A stretch of 64,000 nt of DNA, from contig NZ_FPAU01000001.1 of the NCBI RefSeq assembly GCF_900116535.1, positions 372,001 to 436,000 of the forward strand. Reading direction: 5' to 3'. Under the pieces are notes generated by a model. That model was not told where the DNA came from, did not search any database, and saw nothing but the letters and a program-made list of their open reading frames with translations. The number at the start of each line of letters is the position of its first letter. Positions within the stretch are counted from its first letter, which is position 1. A program made the position numbers and the translations under genes. This stretch comes from Kosakonia arachidis. Its GTDB lineage: Bacteria > Pseudomonadota > Gammaproteobacteria > Enterobacterales > Enterobacteriaceae. Positions 8,986 to 19,300 of this stretch are shown here, piece after piece.

Positions 8986-9264
8986 GTTCCGTTCACCAGA
9001 TGTTCTGGAGTTTCAGGAATAGGGCATCACGTGAACGGGACAAGGGGAGCTACCGCGCTCCCCTTGTCAATCCCCGCGGCCCCGCGGGAAATCGGCGCTT
9101 CGCACTACGCTCACCTCCCGAGCGTCTGGCTGCAGTCGGCTCAACTCGACGTCCTGTCTCGGTTCGCCTCTGGCCGCCATCCATGGCGTCCAGACCTTGC
9201 CATTCACTCTCCGGCTCGCCGATTTCAGCGGGGACACAACCCCTCGCTGCGAAAGTTATGCCTG
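8986..9264. repeat. Dispersed repeat of about 280 bases, copy 1
   Basis: Strongly similar to 40850-41134 in the same orientation. It opens with an inverted repeat GTTCCGTTCA (8986-8995) / TGAACGGGAC (9032-9041) enclosing a smaller hairpin CCAGA-TGT-TCTGG. A second hairpin follows (GGGGAGC...GCTCCCC, about 9044-9066), then a GC-rich body. Bases 9163-9199 are identical over 37 bases to 41029-41065. Short open frames exist on both strands of both copies, but I see no evidence that any is a gene. Confidence 0.8.
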
Positions 9265-9487
9265 AAAAACGCTTATTCATCGCTGTAATCGCGTCAGCCC
9301 GGTTCGCGCAGCGTCAGCGGGCATTTCCTACCACAACATCCGCAGTGGTTGTTATCATTGTTTTCATTAAAAGCGATTGCTTTACTTCTTTTTAATCTTA
9401 ATTAACTCCGCCGTAACGCCGATGGAGATTTAAGCAGCGCTGTATGACTGCTATTCCTTTTCTTCACAGCAATTTACCGGGGTTTTT
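9265..9487 (+). promoter_or_regulatory. Leader and promoter region of the chemoreceptor gene
   Basis: AT-rich sequence upstream of the MCP gene. GCCGATGG at 9418-9425 resembles the -10 element of flagellar sigma-28 promoters (GCCGATAA), and TAATTAAC 11 bases upstream is a weak match to the -35. Chemoreceptor genes are commonly sigma-28 dependent, so this is plausible but not strong. Confidence 0.35.
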
Positions 9488-11158
9488 ATGCACTTTATTC
9501 GAAATCTAAAAATCAAAGTCGTGATGCTTACGATCCTGATCATTTTCACTCTGCTCTGGGGTTGTGTGTCGTTTTTCTCACTGCATTCATTAAACGGCTT
9601 AACGGGTGAAGTTGAACTCACCAACGTTCAGCAGGTGAACGGCGACATTATCAATAATGCCAGTGACCGCTACTATCAGGTGAAACTACTGATGGATCGC
9701 GCGATGGTTTACCAGGCAAATAACGATACCCAAAACTACCAACAAACCATCGAGCAAATCGGCAACGATATCAACTTTCTACAGGGCGGGTTGAATCAGT
9801 TTAAAGTCACCGACCACGCCAATATCAGCACCACTGCCATAGATAATATCTATAACAGTTCGCTGACCTTGTTTAACCAGGCCATTACTCCTATGTTTGC
9901 CGCTGTCAAGGGGAACAACGCCGCGAGTTACGCGCAACTGTCGAAAGATCAGTTCAGCCCGCTGCGCAGCGGTTTTTCGCGGGCTATCGTCGCTTACAAC
10001 CAGGAGATCCACGATCTGAAATCGGCGGCGAACGGGCGTATAGCCAGTTGGGTGTCGGTGACACGCACCATCATTATTATCGCGATGGTTATTGGCTTGG
10101 GGATGTTGGTACTGTCGGAACGTTACCTGGCGCTGTGCCTGGGGCGTTCGCTGGAGTGGGTGAAACAGCATTTGCAGGTGCTGTCGGTCGGGAGTCTGGA
10201 TAAACCGACCAGGGACCTTGGGCGCAACGAAGTCGGGCAGTTGATCCCGTATCTGGCAACGATGCAGGAGAACTGGGTGAAAACCGTCACTCAGATCCGT
10301 AACAGCGCCGGAGAAATCTATCAGGGTGCCAGCGAAATCGCTTCCGGGAATACCGATCTCTCTTCGCGCACAGAAGAGCAGGCTGCGGCACTGACGCAAA
10401 CCGCCGCCAGCATGGAAGAGTTAAGCGCCGTGGTGAAACAGAACGCCGACAACGCCAGTCAGGCCAGCCAACTGGCGAAAACCGCGTCGGAAGCGGTGAA
10501 CACCGGTGAACAACGGGTGCACGCGGTCATCGCCAGCATGAAGAACATTACTGAAAGTTCGCAGAAAATCACCGACATTATCAACGTGATCGACAGTATT
10601 GCTTTTCAGACCAATATCCTTGCGCTAAACGCCGCCGTGGAGGCCGCGCGTGCCGGTGAGCAGGGGCGTGGTTTTGCCGTCGTCGCCAGTGAAGTGCGTA
10701 ACCTGGCGCAGCGCAGCGCCGGTGCGGCGAAAGAGATCAAAGCGTTGATCGACGAGTCAGTGGTTAACGTTAATAACGGTTACGACCAGGTGACGCTGAC
10801 CAGCGAATCGATGGATAACATCCTGCGTTCAGTTACCAGCGTGACGGACATCATGGGCGAGATCGCGTCGGCATCCGGCGAGCAGAGTAAAGGGATAGTC
10901 CAGGTTGGCACGGCGATTTCGCAAATGGATAGCGTTACCCAGCAGAACGCTGCGCTGGTGGAAGAGTCCTCCGCCACCTCAGGCTCTCTGGAGCAGCAGG
11001 CTTACCAACTGACTGAAATCGTGTCGGTGTTTAAACTGCCGGGCGATGTTTCTGCGCCAGGCACCGCCAGCAAACCCGCATCCCGGGCGCCGAAAACCGG
11101 AAAACCGACGTTAACCCGCGCCAGCAAAGTGCCGGATACCGAATGGGAAGCGTTCTAA
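9488..11158 (+). CDS. Methyl-accepting chemotaxis protein
   Basis: 556 residues. First membrane helix at about 11-33, a periplasmic four-helix-bundle sensor (about 34-188, Tar-like), second membrane helix at about 190-211, then a HAMP linker and a long cytoplasmic coiled-coil signalling domain. The hairpin tip [44 protein letters not shown] is the nearly invariant segment that binds CheA and CheW (quoted here by its landmarks; it covers about residues 373-416). The C-terminus ends EWEAF, a variant of the NWETF tether for the CheR/CheB adaptation enzymes, so this should be a high-abundance-type receptor. The ligand cannot be told from sequence. A hairpin terminator follows directly. Confidence 0.93.
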   Translation: MHFIRNLKIKVVMLTILIIFTLLWGCVSFFSLHSLNGLTGEVELTNVQQVNGDIINNASDRYYQVKLLMDRAMVYQANNDTQNYQQTIEQIGNDINFLQGGLNQFKVTDHANISTTAIDNIYNSSLTLFNQAITPMFAAVKGNNAASYAQLSKDQFSPLRSGFSRAIVAYNQEIHDLKSAANGRIASWVSVTRTIIIIAMVIGLGMLVLSERYLALCLGRSLEWVKQHLQVLSVGSLDKPTRDLGRNEVGQLIPYLATMQENWVKTVTQIRNSAGEIYQGASEIASGNTDLSSRTEEQAAALTQTAASMEELSAVVKQNADNASQASQLAKTASEAVNTGEQRVHAVIASMKNITESSQKITDIINVIDSIAFQTNILALNAAVEAARAGEQGRGFAVVASEVRNLAQRSAGAAKEIKALIDESVVNVNNGYDQVTLTSESMDNILRSVTSVTDIMGEIASASGEQSKGIVQVGTAISQMDSVTQQNAALVEESSATSGSLEQQAYQLTEIVSVFKLPGDVSAPGTASKPASRAPKTGKPTLTRASKVPDTEWEAF

Positions 11159-11167
11159 TAAAAAACT

Positions 11168-11221
11168 GCCCGGTCGCATCGTGCGAACCGGGCGATAAAA
11201 ACCCGGCGCATCAGCGCCGGG
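11168..11221 (+). terminator. Tandem hairpins after the chemoreceptor gene
   Basis: A GC-rich stem built from GCCCGGT...ACCGGGC (11168-11193) is followed by CGATAAAAA. A second perfect stem CCCGGCGC-ATCA-GCGCCGGG lies at 11202-11221. The first is likely the transcription terminator of the MCP gene. The second could serve the other strand. Confidence 0.55.
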
Positions 11222-11491
11222 CAATCGGGTATATTTACCTTATTTACTTTCCATCATCGCCACGATACTCGCCCCCTGGCGCGTGAGTTTGCGGCTCACG
11301 CGGAACAGGATCTCCGCTTCCGTTTTTCCTGCTGCACTTCGTTAACTGACGTCATACCTTTTTGCAGTCTGCAGGGGAGAAAAATATTCCCCGCGACGTT
11401 GAAGTTTTCAAACAGATTCAGCTCCAGATACCCCCTGTCGATACCGTGCGGAGCGGGTGTCGAAGAATGCATTCTAAAAAGGAGAAAAGGA
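11222..11491. other. Spacer between MCP and entD, possible gene remnant
   Basis: On the minus strand a 33-codon stretch without stops ends at 11240 and reads ...LFRVSRKLTRQGASIVAMMESK; it is closed upstream by an in-frame stop at 11342-11344 and has no suitable start. It looks protein-like and may be the end of a decayed gene. Nothing else is recognisable here. Confidence 0.3.
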
Positions 11492-12154
11492 TCATGCTCC
11501 GAACGGCAAATCCACTGCCAGCGTCATCACCTGCCCATGGTCGGCTTGCCAGTAGATGTTTACTTTTTTATCAATCAGTTGCGGAGAAAATTCCGCCAGA
11601 AAACACAACTCAAGATGCTGTTCATCAATGGCGGTAATGTGGGTGCAGGCAAAGCCGGGGAAGGGCTGAGCCAGCGAGGAAAACGCTTTATAAAGGCTCT
11701 CTTTCGCGCTGAAGGCGAGCGTGAGCGCCAACGTAAACGGCAGGGCGCAGTCGGCAAGCAGCGCCTGTTCCTGCGCGGTAACAATGCTTACGGCCAGTTC
11801 ATTGCAAAGTGCCGGGCTGAATTGCGCCTCAATATCAACGCCGACAGGATGCGGCGCCACCACGGCAACGGCCCGCTGCCCGCTGTGACTGATGCTACCT
11901 GATACGCCCTGCGGCCAGCAGGGTTCACCTGCAAGTCCAATGGCCGGAATCGTACTGAAACCATGTTCTTGTAATGCGTGCAGCGCGGCAATACGCCCGG
12001 CCAGATGCTCGGTCTGGCGTTTTAACGCGCAGTGCGCAAGCGCATTGTGATGGGGTAGCCAGAACAGATCGGCGTGGGTAAACGTCGCGGGAAGAAAGTC
12101 AATCAGATGAAGCGTATGACCAGCGAGGGAAACAGTGTGATGAGTGGTGTGCAT
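11492..12154 (-). CDS. entD: EntD, 4'-phosphopantetheinyl transferase of enterobactin synthesis
   Basis: 220 residues from the ATG at 12154, preceded by a GAGGAA ribosome-binding site; an upstream ATG at 12304 would add a proline-rich stretch absent from the family. EntD moves the phosphopantetheine arm of coenzyme A onto the carrier-protein serines of EntB and EntF. The two magnesium- and CoA-binding motifs are visible: GVDIE and FSAKESLYKAF. It lies downstream of fepA in the same direction, as in E. coli, and is probably cotranscribed with it under the Fur-controlled promoter at about 14.87 kb. Confidence 0.95.
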   Translation of the reverse strand: MHTTHHTVSLAGHTLHLIDFLPATFTHADLFWLPHHNALAHCALKRQTEHLAGRIAALHALQEHGFSTIPAIGLAGEPCWPQGVSGSISHSGQRAVAVVAPHPVGVDIEAQFSPALCNELAVSIVTAQEQALLADCALPFTLALTLAFSAKESLYKAFSSLAQPFPGFACTHITAIDEQHLELCFLAEFSPQLIDKKVNIYWQADHGQVMTLAVDLPFGA

Positions 12155-12437
12155 AGCGTTTCCTCGCCCGCTCCTCTCCCCGCCGGGAAGCGGGGGATCT
12201 TCCGTTGGAGGAGAGGGTGGGGGCAACTTAGAGCCTCTCCCGCCAGGCGTATAGGGTTGCAGCCAGTCTGGACACGGACAGCGCGCAACAACCGCAGCAT
12301 ACACGCCGTACGTGAGGATGACTCACTTCGCTCGGCCTATATGGCCGCCGCAAGCGGCGTTCAAAATGCCAATACATTTTATGTGAGCACAGCCCAGGAC
12401 CAAAATGGCAAATAAAATAACCTAATGGGATGGGCTC

Positions 12438-14693
12438 TTAGAAGTGGGTGTTCACACTCATATACCAGGTGCGGCCAGACTCGTTATAGGTTTCTGCGCC
12501 AGCGCCATACATCCAGCCAGTGCTGCCGCCGGTGCTCTGGGCGTTACCCGCGCGCCAGTGGCGTTTATCAAACAAGTTATCGATACCGGCCGTCAGGCTG
12601 ACGTATTTGGTCACATCCCAGGTGCCGCTCAGGCCAACAATGCTGTAAGGGCTGACTTCATTGGTGGCGGAACCGGTCACGCGGTTGCCCTGATAGTCAT
12701 ACTTTTTCGGCTCCTGTTTGCCGTACCAGGTAAAGGTCGATTGAACAGAAACATTTTGCACAATCTGCCAGCTCAGGGTGGAGTTTACCGTGTACTCCGG
12801 AATGATCGACAGGCGCTCACCGGTTGTTTTGTTTTTGCTTTGCAGCATATAAGTAAAGTTATTGCTCCACGTTACTGCGTCGCTGACCGGTACGTTCAGC
12901 GTGCCTTCTAAACCTTCCACCACTGCTTTTGGCACATTTTCCCATTGATAGAGATCGGTTTTGGTACTGCCGACAGAGGTCTGGCTCAGCGGTGAATAGC
13001 CGGCTTCAATCTTGTTGCGGTAATCGTTGCGGAACCAGGTTACCCCGGCCAGCCAGCCTTCATGTTTGAACTCCAGACCAATCTCTTTGTTGATGCTGGT
13101 TTCCGCTTTCAGATCGTCGTTACCCATCATATAGCAACCCACGCCGGTGCCGCTGGCGTAGCACCCCTGACCTTTACTGTAGAGGATGTAGTTCGGGTTG
13201 GTCTGATAGAGGCTCGGCGCTTTGTAAGCGCGGGCAATACCCATTTTCAGCGTGAAGTCATCGCCCAGCCCCTGCGAGAGATTCAGCGATGGGCTCCAGT
13301 TATTGCCGACAATGGTGTGATGATCAAAGCGCAGGGCTGGCGTCAGCATGGTGCTGTCGGTCAGCTCCATGTTGTCTTCCGCGAACACTGAATAGATGTC
13401 GGCGCTGGAGTAGGGGCTGCGGTTGGTGCTGTTCAGACCGGAAATCGGGCCGCCCTGGAAAGCCTGCTTATTCGATGCCATATCCTTCATTCGCTGCTGG
13501 TTCCACTCGGTTCCCAGCGTCAGCGTCTGATTGACCAGCAGCTCCAGCGGCAGGTTCACTTCGTTATGCAGCATCACATCCGAGAGATTGATATCGGTGA
13601 ACGTATTGGTGTTGAATAACCCTTCCAGCCCCCCCGCCAGACCTTCGCCGAGACGCGAGTTGCGCGTGTACTCGTACTGGAGCCAGTTATTGGTGGTCAC
13701 GCCGTTATCCCAGCCGCCATTCCAGGTTACAGAGTAGTTCTGGCGATAAAGACGGTTAGTCTCTTTGCCGTAGTTCTCTTTCACGTAGTTATTGGTGCTG
13801 CTGTCGTTGTTGGTATTCTGCGTATCGCCCGCATAGAGGTTCCCCTGGCGGCTGTAACCGGCTTCGAACTCCAGCGACTGCAACGGCGCGAAATCCCAGC
13901 GCACCACGCCGTTGATATCTTTATTAATCGAACCTTCGCGACCGGCGGCCATGGTGTTGGCATAGATCCCGGTACGTTCAGACTGGTGATCCTGGTTGAT
14001 ATCCCACGCGTCGGCCTGGGTTTTTGCCAGGTTGCCGTACAGGCGGAAGCTGACATCGCCGCCCAGCGGGCCGCTCAGGCTGAAGTCGGTACGTTTGGTG
14101 GCACCTTCGTCTTTATGTTCCGGCGTGTTGAAATAGGTGTTCCACGCGCCGTGCCATTCGTCTGTTTTATCTTTTTTGGTGATGATATTCACCACGCCTC
14201 CGGCTGCGCCGTTACCGTAACGCGCCGCTGCCGGGCCGCGGATAACCTCGATGCGTTCGATCATTTCTGGCGGCACCCAGTTGGTGTCACCACGGCTGTC
14301 ACGTTCGCCGCGCCAGCCAAGGCGCACGGAGTTGCGGCTGGTAACCGGTTTGCCGTCAATCAGGATCAGGGTGTTTTCCGGGCCCATACCGCGAATATCG
14401 ATTTGGCGGTTGTTGCCGCGCTGACCGCTGGTGGCGTTACCGGTTAAGTTAACGCCTGGCATGGTACGGATAATTTCAGAAACGTCGCGCGCTGGCGGGT
14501 TTTTGCGAATTTCGTCAGCGGTGATAGTGGAAACGCCCGGCGCCTGTAAATTTTGCTGCGCGGCGGTAACGACGATGGTGTCATCCTTCGCGGTGGCGTT
14601 GCTGGTATTGCTGTCTGCTGCCATGGCGGGCAAAGCAGCACCGTAGATTCCCAGATTGACCAATAAAGTCAACGTATTGATTTTGTTATTCAT
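12438..14693 (-). CDS. fepA: FepA, TonB-dependent outer-membrane receptor for ferric enterobactin
   Basis: 751 residues. A signal peptide ends near AMAADS. The TonB box DDTIVVTAA follows at about residues 37-45, then the plug domain (DIRGMGPENTLILIDGKPV, EVIRGPAAARYGNGAAGGVVNIIT) and a 22-strand barrel that ends in F, as is usual for outer-membrane proteins (...MSVNTHF). It imports ferric enterobactin into the periplasm using TonB energy, and FepB then takes over. The gene is divergent from fes, and a Fur-box-like sequence lies in between. Confidence 0.97.
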   Translation of the reverse strand: MNNKINTLTLLVNLGIYGAALPAMAADSNTSNATAKDDTIVVTAAQQNLQAPGVSTITADEIRKNPPARDVSEIIRTMPGVNLTGNATSGQRGNNRQIDIRGMGPENTLILIDGKPVTSRNSVRLGWRGERDSRGDTNWVPPEMIERIEVIRGPAAARYGNGAAGGVVNIITKKDKTDEWHGAWNTYFNTPEHKDEGATKRTDFSLSGPLGGDVSFRLYGNLAKTQADAWDINQDHQSERTGIYANTMAAGREGSINKDINGVVRWDFAPLQSLEFEAGYSRQGNLYAGDTQNTNNDSSTNNYVKENYGKETNRLYRQNYSVTWNGGWDNGVTTNNWLQYEYTRNSRLGEGLAGGLEGLFNTNTFTDINLSDVMLHNEVNLPLELLVNQTLTLGTEWNQQRMKDMASNKQAFQGGPISGLNSTNRSPYSSADIYSVFAEDNMELTDSTMLTPALRFDHHTIVGNNWSPSLNLSQGLGDDFTLKMGIARAYKAPSLYQTNPNYILYSKGQGCYASGTGVGCYMMGNDDLKAETSINKEIGLEFKHEGWLAGVTWFRNDYRNKIEAGYSPLSQTSVGSTKTDLYQWENVPKAVVEGLEGTLNVPVSDAVTWSNNFTYMLQSKNKTTGERLSIIPEYTVNSTLSWQIVQNVSVQSTFTWYGKQEPKKYDYQGNRVTGSATNEVSPYSIVGLSGTWDVTKYVSLTAGIDNLFDKRHWRAGNAQSTGGSTGWMYGAGAETYNESGRTWYMSVNTHF

Positions 14694-14860
14694 TTTTTAC
14701 CTGCTTTTCATCGCCGCTTCCCCGGTTATCCATTCCCAGGGGGAGAGGAGGCGGCATAGTGGAGCCAGCACAAAGCGAGCTATTTCAGCCCTGAGCAGCA
14801 TCGACAAAGGTGGCTAATGTAGTGAAGATGCGCTTCCCACAGCGCATAAATACGCTATTG

Positions 14861-14894
14861 CAAATGAAAATTGTTATCAATATTATTATCAATA
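14861..14894. promoter_or_regulatory. Fur-binding region between fepA and fes
   Basis: AAATGAAAATTGTTATC (within 14861-14878) and an overlapping ATTATTATCAATA-type stretch match the AT-rich Fur consensus GATAATGATAATCATTATC at about 13 of 18 positions. It sits between the divergent fepA and fes genes, where E. coli has a bidirectional Fur operator. Iron-replete repression of both directions is expected. Confidence 0.7.
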
Positions 14895-14944
14895 AATTCC
14901 GAGGTGCAAGCAAAAGTTTCCACAGCATATTTGGGGTAATAGAC

Positions 14945-16153
14945 GTGACGTCAACAACGGGAAGTGATGCCTGGTGGGAGTCAAAACAGGGACCAGAATG
15001 GGTGCAGGAAGCGGATGAATACCGCGTCACGTTTTGGTGGCGGGATCCGGCAGGCACGGAAACCACGTCTCCCATTCAACGGGTCTGGCTCTATATCACC
15101 GGCGTGACCGATCATCATCAAAATGCCCGGCCGCAATCGCTTGAGCGCATTGCCGGTACCGATGTCTGGCAGCGGGAGATCCGCCTTGAAGCGGGTTGGC
15201 GGGGCAGCTATTGCCTGATGCCTTCACAAAATCACGACGACTTTCCACCCGCTGTGTTTGCTGCCATTCCGCCGGATCGCGTCGCCCTGCGCGAAGGCTG
15301 GCGCAAATTGCTGGCTCAGGCGATTGCCGATCCGCTTAACCCGCAAAGTTGGCGTGGTGGGCGTGGACATCCGGTTTCTGCGCTGGAAATGCCCGATGCG
15401 CCGCCACAGCCGGGCTGGCAGGCATCTGATACCCCTTTTAATGAGCCGCAATTACTGCACTGGCGTAGCCAACGGCTGAACAACACGCGCCGGGTGTGGA
15501 TCTACACCACTGGTGAGGAAAACGCCGCTGAACGCCCACTGGCGGTGCTGCTCGACGGGCAATTCTGGGCGCAGAGTATGCCGGTCTGGCCCGCTCTGGC
15601 CGCGCTCACCAACGAGGGACGATTACCGGCGGCCGTCTATGTGCTGATCGATGTGATTGATAACGCACACCGCACGCGCGAACTGCCCTGCAATGCCGAT
15701 TTCTGGCTGGCGGTGCAGGAAGAGCTGCTACCTCAGGTGCAGGCGCTGTCGCCGTTCAGCGATCGCAGCGAGCATACGCTGGTGGCCGGGCAGAGTTTTG
15801 GCGGTCTCTCTTCACTTTACGCCGCGCTGCACTGGCCGCAGCGTTTTGGCTGTGTACTGAGTCAGTCCGGTTCTTACTGGTGGCCGCATCGCGGCGCAGA
15901 GCAGGACGGCATCATTATCCAACAACTTCAACGTGGTGAACTGCACCCCTCCGGTCTGCGCATTGTGCTGGAAGCGGGTGTGCGCGAACCGCTTATTTTT
16001 CGCGCCAATCAGGCACTTTTTTCTCTGTTACAACGCATACAGCAGCCGGTTTTCTGGCGTCAGGTTGACGGTGGACATGATGCGCTTTGTTGGCGCGGCG
16101 GGCTGACTTCCGGGCTGATTACCCTCTGGCAGCCATTGACCTGCACCCGCTGA
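14945..16153 (+). CDS. fes: Fes, enterobactin esterase
   Basis: 402 residues from a GTG at 14945. An ATG at 14810 in the same frame would run through the Fur operator and add residues absent from E. coli Fes, whose start aligns with this GTG (xTSTTGSDAWWESKQGPEW). A GGGG ribosome-binding element lies about 10 bases upstream. Fes hydrolyses ferric enterobactin in the cytoplasm so that iron can be released. Visible features: N-terminal domain with VWLYITGVTDHHQN, nucleophile motif AGQSFGGLS and C-terminal GGHDALCWRGGL carrying the catalytic His. First gene of the fes-ybdZ-entF unit. Confidence 0.95.
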   Translation: MTSTTGSDAWWESKQGPEWVQEADEYRVTFWWRDPAGTETTSPIQRVWLYITGVTDHHQNARPQSLERIAGTDVWQREIRLEAGWRGSYCLMPSQNHDDFPPAVFAAIPPDRVALREGWRKLLAQAIADPLNPQSWRGGRGHPVSALEMPDAPPQPGWQASDTPFNEPQLLHWRSQRLNNTRRVWIYTTGEENAAERPLAVLLDGQFWAQSMPVWPALAALTNEGRLPAAVYVLIDVIDNAHRTRELPCNADFWLAVQEELLPQVQALSPFSDRSEHTLVAGQSFGGLSSLYAALHWPQRFGCVLSQSGSYWWPHRGAEQDGIIIQQLQRGELHPSGLRIVLEAGVREPLIFRANQALFSLLQRIQQPVFWRQVDGGHDALCWRGGLTSGLITLWQPLTCTR

Positions 16154-16180
16154 TGCGCCGTTCTATGACAGGAGTTTGCT

Positions 16181-16399
16181 ATGGAGTTCACGAACCCTTT
16201 CGATAATCCGCAAGGGCAGTTTTATATTCTGCAAAACGACCAACAGCAATACAGTTTATGGCCTGCACAGTGCGCATTGCCTGGCGGCTGGCACGTGGTG
16301 TGCGAACCGCAACCGCAGGAAGCCTGCAATATGTGGCTTCACACTCACTGGCAGAGCTTAACCCCGATGCACTATGTGCCAGCAAGGAGCGGCCAATGA
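16181..16399 (+). CDS. ybdZ: YbdZ, MbtH-like partner of EntF
   Basis: 72 residues. It matches the MbtH family: NPFDNPQGQFYILQNDQQQYSLWP near the N-terminus (landmarks) and W-rich C-terminal part, with the three invariant tryptophans visible. MbtH-like proteins bind the adenylation domain of NRPS enzymes and are needed for full EntF activity. The gene lies between fes and entF, and its TGA overlaps the entF ATG (ATGA). An AGGAG ribosome-binding site precedes it. Confidence 0.94.
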   Translation: MEFTNPFDNPQGQFYILQNDQQQYSLWPAQCALPGGWHVVCEPQPQEACNMWLHTHWQSLTPMHYVPARSGQ

Positions 16400-19300
16400 C
16401 GCAACGTTTACCGCTGGTCGCCGCACAGCCCGGGATCTGGATGGCGGAAAAACTCTCGTCGCTGCCCAATGTCTGGAGTGTGGCGCACTATGTTGAACTG
16501 AAGGGGGATATCGATGCCGCATTGCTGGCGCAGGCGATTGTCACCGGTATGGCGCAGGCCGATACGCTGCACATGTGTTTTGTGGAAGATAATGGCGACG
16601 TCTGGCAGTGGGTGGATGAATCACAACCGTTTACACTGCCCGCCATCACCGATTTACGTACCCACCGCGATGCGCATGCCGCTGCGCTGAACATTATGCG
16701 CGCCGACCTGACGCAAAATCTGCGTATCGAGAGTGGCAAACCGCGGGTCTGTCATCAACTCCTGCGTGTGGGTGAACAGCGCTGGTACTGGTATCAGCGA
16801 TATCACCATTTACTGGTCGATGGTTTCAGTTTTCTGGCTATTACCCGCCAGATCGCCACAATTTACAGCGCCTGGCGACGCGGCGACGAAACGCCGTCAT
16901 CCCCCTTTACGCCGTTTTCGGAAGTGGTGGAAGAGTACCAGCGTTATCGCGACAGCGACGGCTGGCAGCGTGATGCTGCTTTCTGGGCGAAACAGCGCAG
17001 CGAACTGCCGCCACCGGCTTCACTCTCGCCGATGCCTCTGCCGGGACGTGCAGCGACCACCGATATCCTGCGCCTGAACGTTGCGCTCAATGCCGATAAT
17101 GTCCGCCGTTTAACCCGCGCGCTGCCGCATAGCCAGCCCGCCGAACTGGGTTTGGCGCTGGTGGCATTGTGGCTCGGCCGCCTCTGCGGGCGGATGGATT
17201 ACGCCGCCGGGTTTATCTTTATGCGCCGCATGGGCTCCGCCGCACTGACGGCGACCGGGCCGGTACTGAACGTGCTGCCGTTAGGCATTCATATCGATGC
17301 TGCGCAAACTCTTGCAGAACTGGCTGCGCAACTGGCGACCAGCCTGAAAGTAATGCGTCGCCACCAGCGTTACGATGCCGAACAGATTGTCCGCGATGCG
17401 GGCCATGTCGCAGGCGATGAGCCGCTGTTTGGCCCGGTATTCAACGTAAAAATGTTTGATTATCTGCTGGATGTCGATGGCATTTGTGGTATTACGCACA
17501 CGCTGGCGACCGGGCCGGTTAACGATCTGGAAATTGCGCTGCTCCCGGATGACGAGGACGGCCTTGCTGTTGAAGTGCTGGCGAACCGCGGCCGTTATGA
17601 TGAAGCCACGCTGCGCGGCCATGTGGCGCGGCTGGGCCACTTACTGGCGCAGTTTGCCGAAAACCCGGCGCGGCGCTGCGGCGATGCCGATCTGCTTGCC
17701 CCGCACGAAGCGCAACAGTTGGCAAACATTAACGATACCGGCATGAGGCTGCCGACCACCACCTTAAGCAATTTAGTGGCGATGCAGGCGGCGAAAACCC
17801 CGCACGCGCCCGCATTGCGCGATGCCTGCTGGCACTTCAGCTACCGCGAAATGCGCGAACAGGTTGTCGCGCTGGCGCAACGTCTGCGCCAGCTTGGCGT
17901 GAAGCCTGGTGACAGCGTAGCGGTGGCGTTGCCGCGCTCGGTCTTTCTGACGCTGGCGCTGCACGGCATTGTCGAAGCGGGCGCCGCCTGGCTGCCGCTG
18001 GATACCGGTTACCCGGACGAGCGTCTGCGGATGATGCTGGAAGATGCGCAGCCGAAATTATTGATCACCGCAGAAGATCAACGTTCCCGCTTTAGCGATA
18101 TTCCGGGGCTGGCACACTTCTGCTACCAGCAGCCGCTGGCCACACAGGGCAGTGATGCACTCAATTTGGCGCACCCGGAACAGACGGCGTATATCATTTT
18201 CACTTCCGGCTCGACCGGGCGACCGAAAGGGGTAATGGTCGGCCAGACCGCCATCGTCAACCGCCTGCTGTGGATGCAGGAGCAGTATCCGTTGAATGCA
18301 CAGGATGTGGTGGCGCAGAAAACGCCGTGCAGTTTTGACGTCTCGGTATGGGAGTTCTGGTGGCCGTTTATCGCCGGGGCGAGCCTGGTGATGGCGGAAC
18401 CGGAAGCGCACCGTGATCCGCAGGCGTTACAGGCTTTCTTTGCCGAATATGGCGTAACCACGACCCATTTCGTGCCGTCGATGTTGGCGGCCTTTGTCGC
18501 TTCGCTGACGTCGCAGAGTACGCAGCAGGGCTGTCGTTCGCTGAAACAGGTGTTCTGTAGTGGCGAAGCGCTGTCAGCGGAATTATGCCGCGAGTGGCAA
18601 CACTTGACTGGTGTACCGCTGCATAACCTGTATGGCCCGACGGAAGCGGCGGTGGACGTGAGCTGGTATCCGGCGCATGGCGAAGCGCTGGCACAGGTGC
18701 GCGGCAACAGCGTGCCGATTGGTTTCCCGGTGTGGAATACCGGGCTGCGCATTCTCGACGCCATGATGCGCCCGGTGCCGCCGGGCGTGGCGGGCGATCT
18801 CTATCTGACGGGTGTTCAACTGGCGCAGGGCTATCTGGGACGTCCGGATCTGACCGCCAGCCGCTTTATTGCCGATCCGTTTGCCCCTGGCGAGCGCATG
18901 TACCGTACCGGCGATGTGGCACGCTGGCTGGAAAATGGCGCGGTGGAATATCTGGGGCGCAGCGACGATCAGCTGAAAATTCGCGGCCAGCGTATTGAAT
19001 TGGGGGAAATTGAACGGGCGATGCAGTCCCTGGCGGATGTAGCGCTGGCGGTAGCCCATGCCTGCGTCTTTAATCAAGCGGTGTCCAGTGGCGGCGATGC
19101 GCGTCAACTGGTGGGCTATGTGGTTTCCTCATCGGGTTTGCCGCTCGATACCGCTGCGTTGTTGGATCAACTGCGTGGGCAACTGCCGCCGCATATGGTG
19201 CCAGTGCGTCTGCTGCAACTGAGCGCCTTGCCGCTGAGCGCGAACGGAAAACGCGATCGCAAAGCGCTGCCGTTGCCGGAACGGGCAGCGGTATCCCGTG

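Noticed and set aside
9050-9280. Minus-strand ORF in the dispersed repeat (reads MDGGQRRTETGRRVEP in part), also present in copy 2
   Set aside because: Similar peptides arise from both copies simply because the DNA is repeated. They are low-complexity and Arg-rich, and no ribosome-binding site is evident.
9345-9375. Fur-like sequence upstream of the chemoreceptor gene
   Set aside because: Best alignment matches about 11 of 19 positions, no better than expected in AT-rich promoter DNA.
14810-14944. Longer fes start at ATG 14810
   Set aside because: It crosses the Fur operator and adds residues not found in Fes proteins; the GTG at 14945 aligns with the E. coli start.
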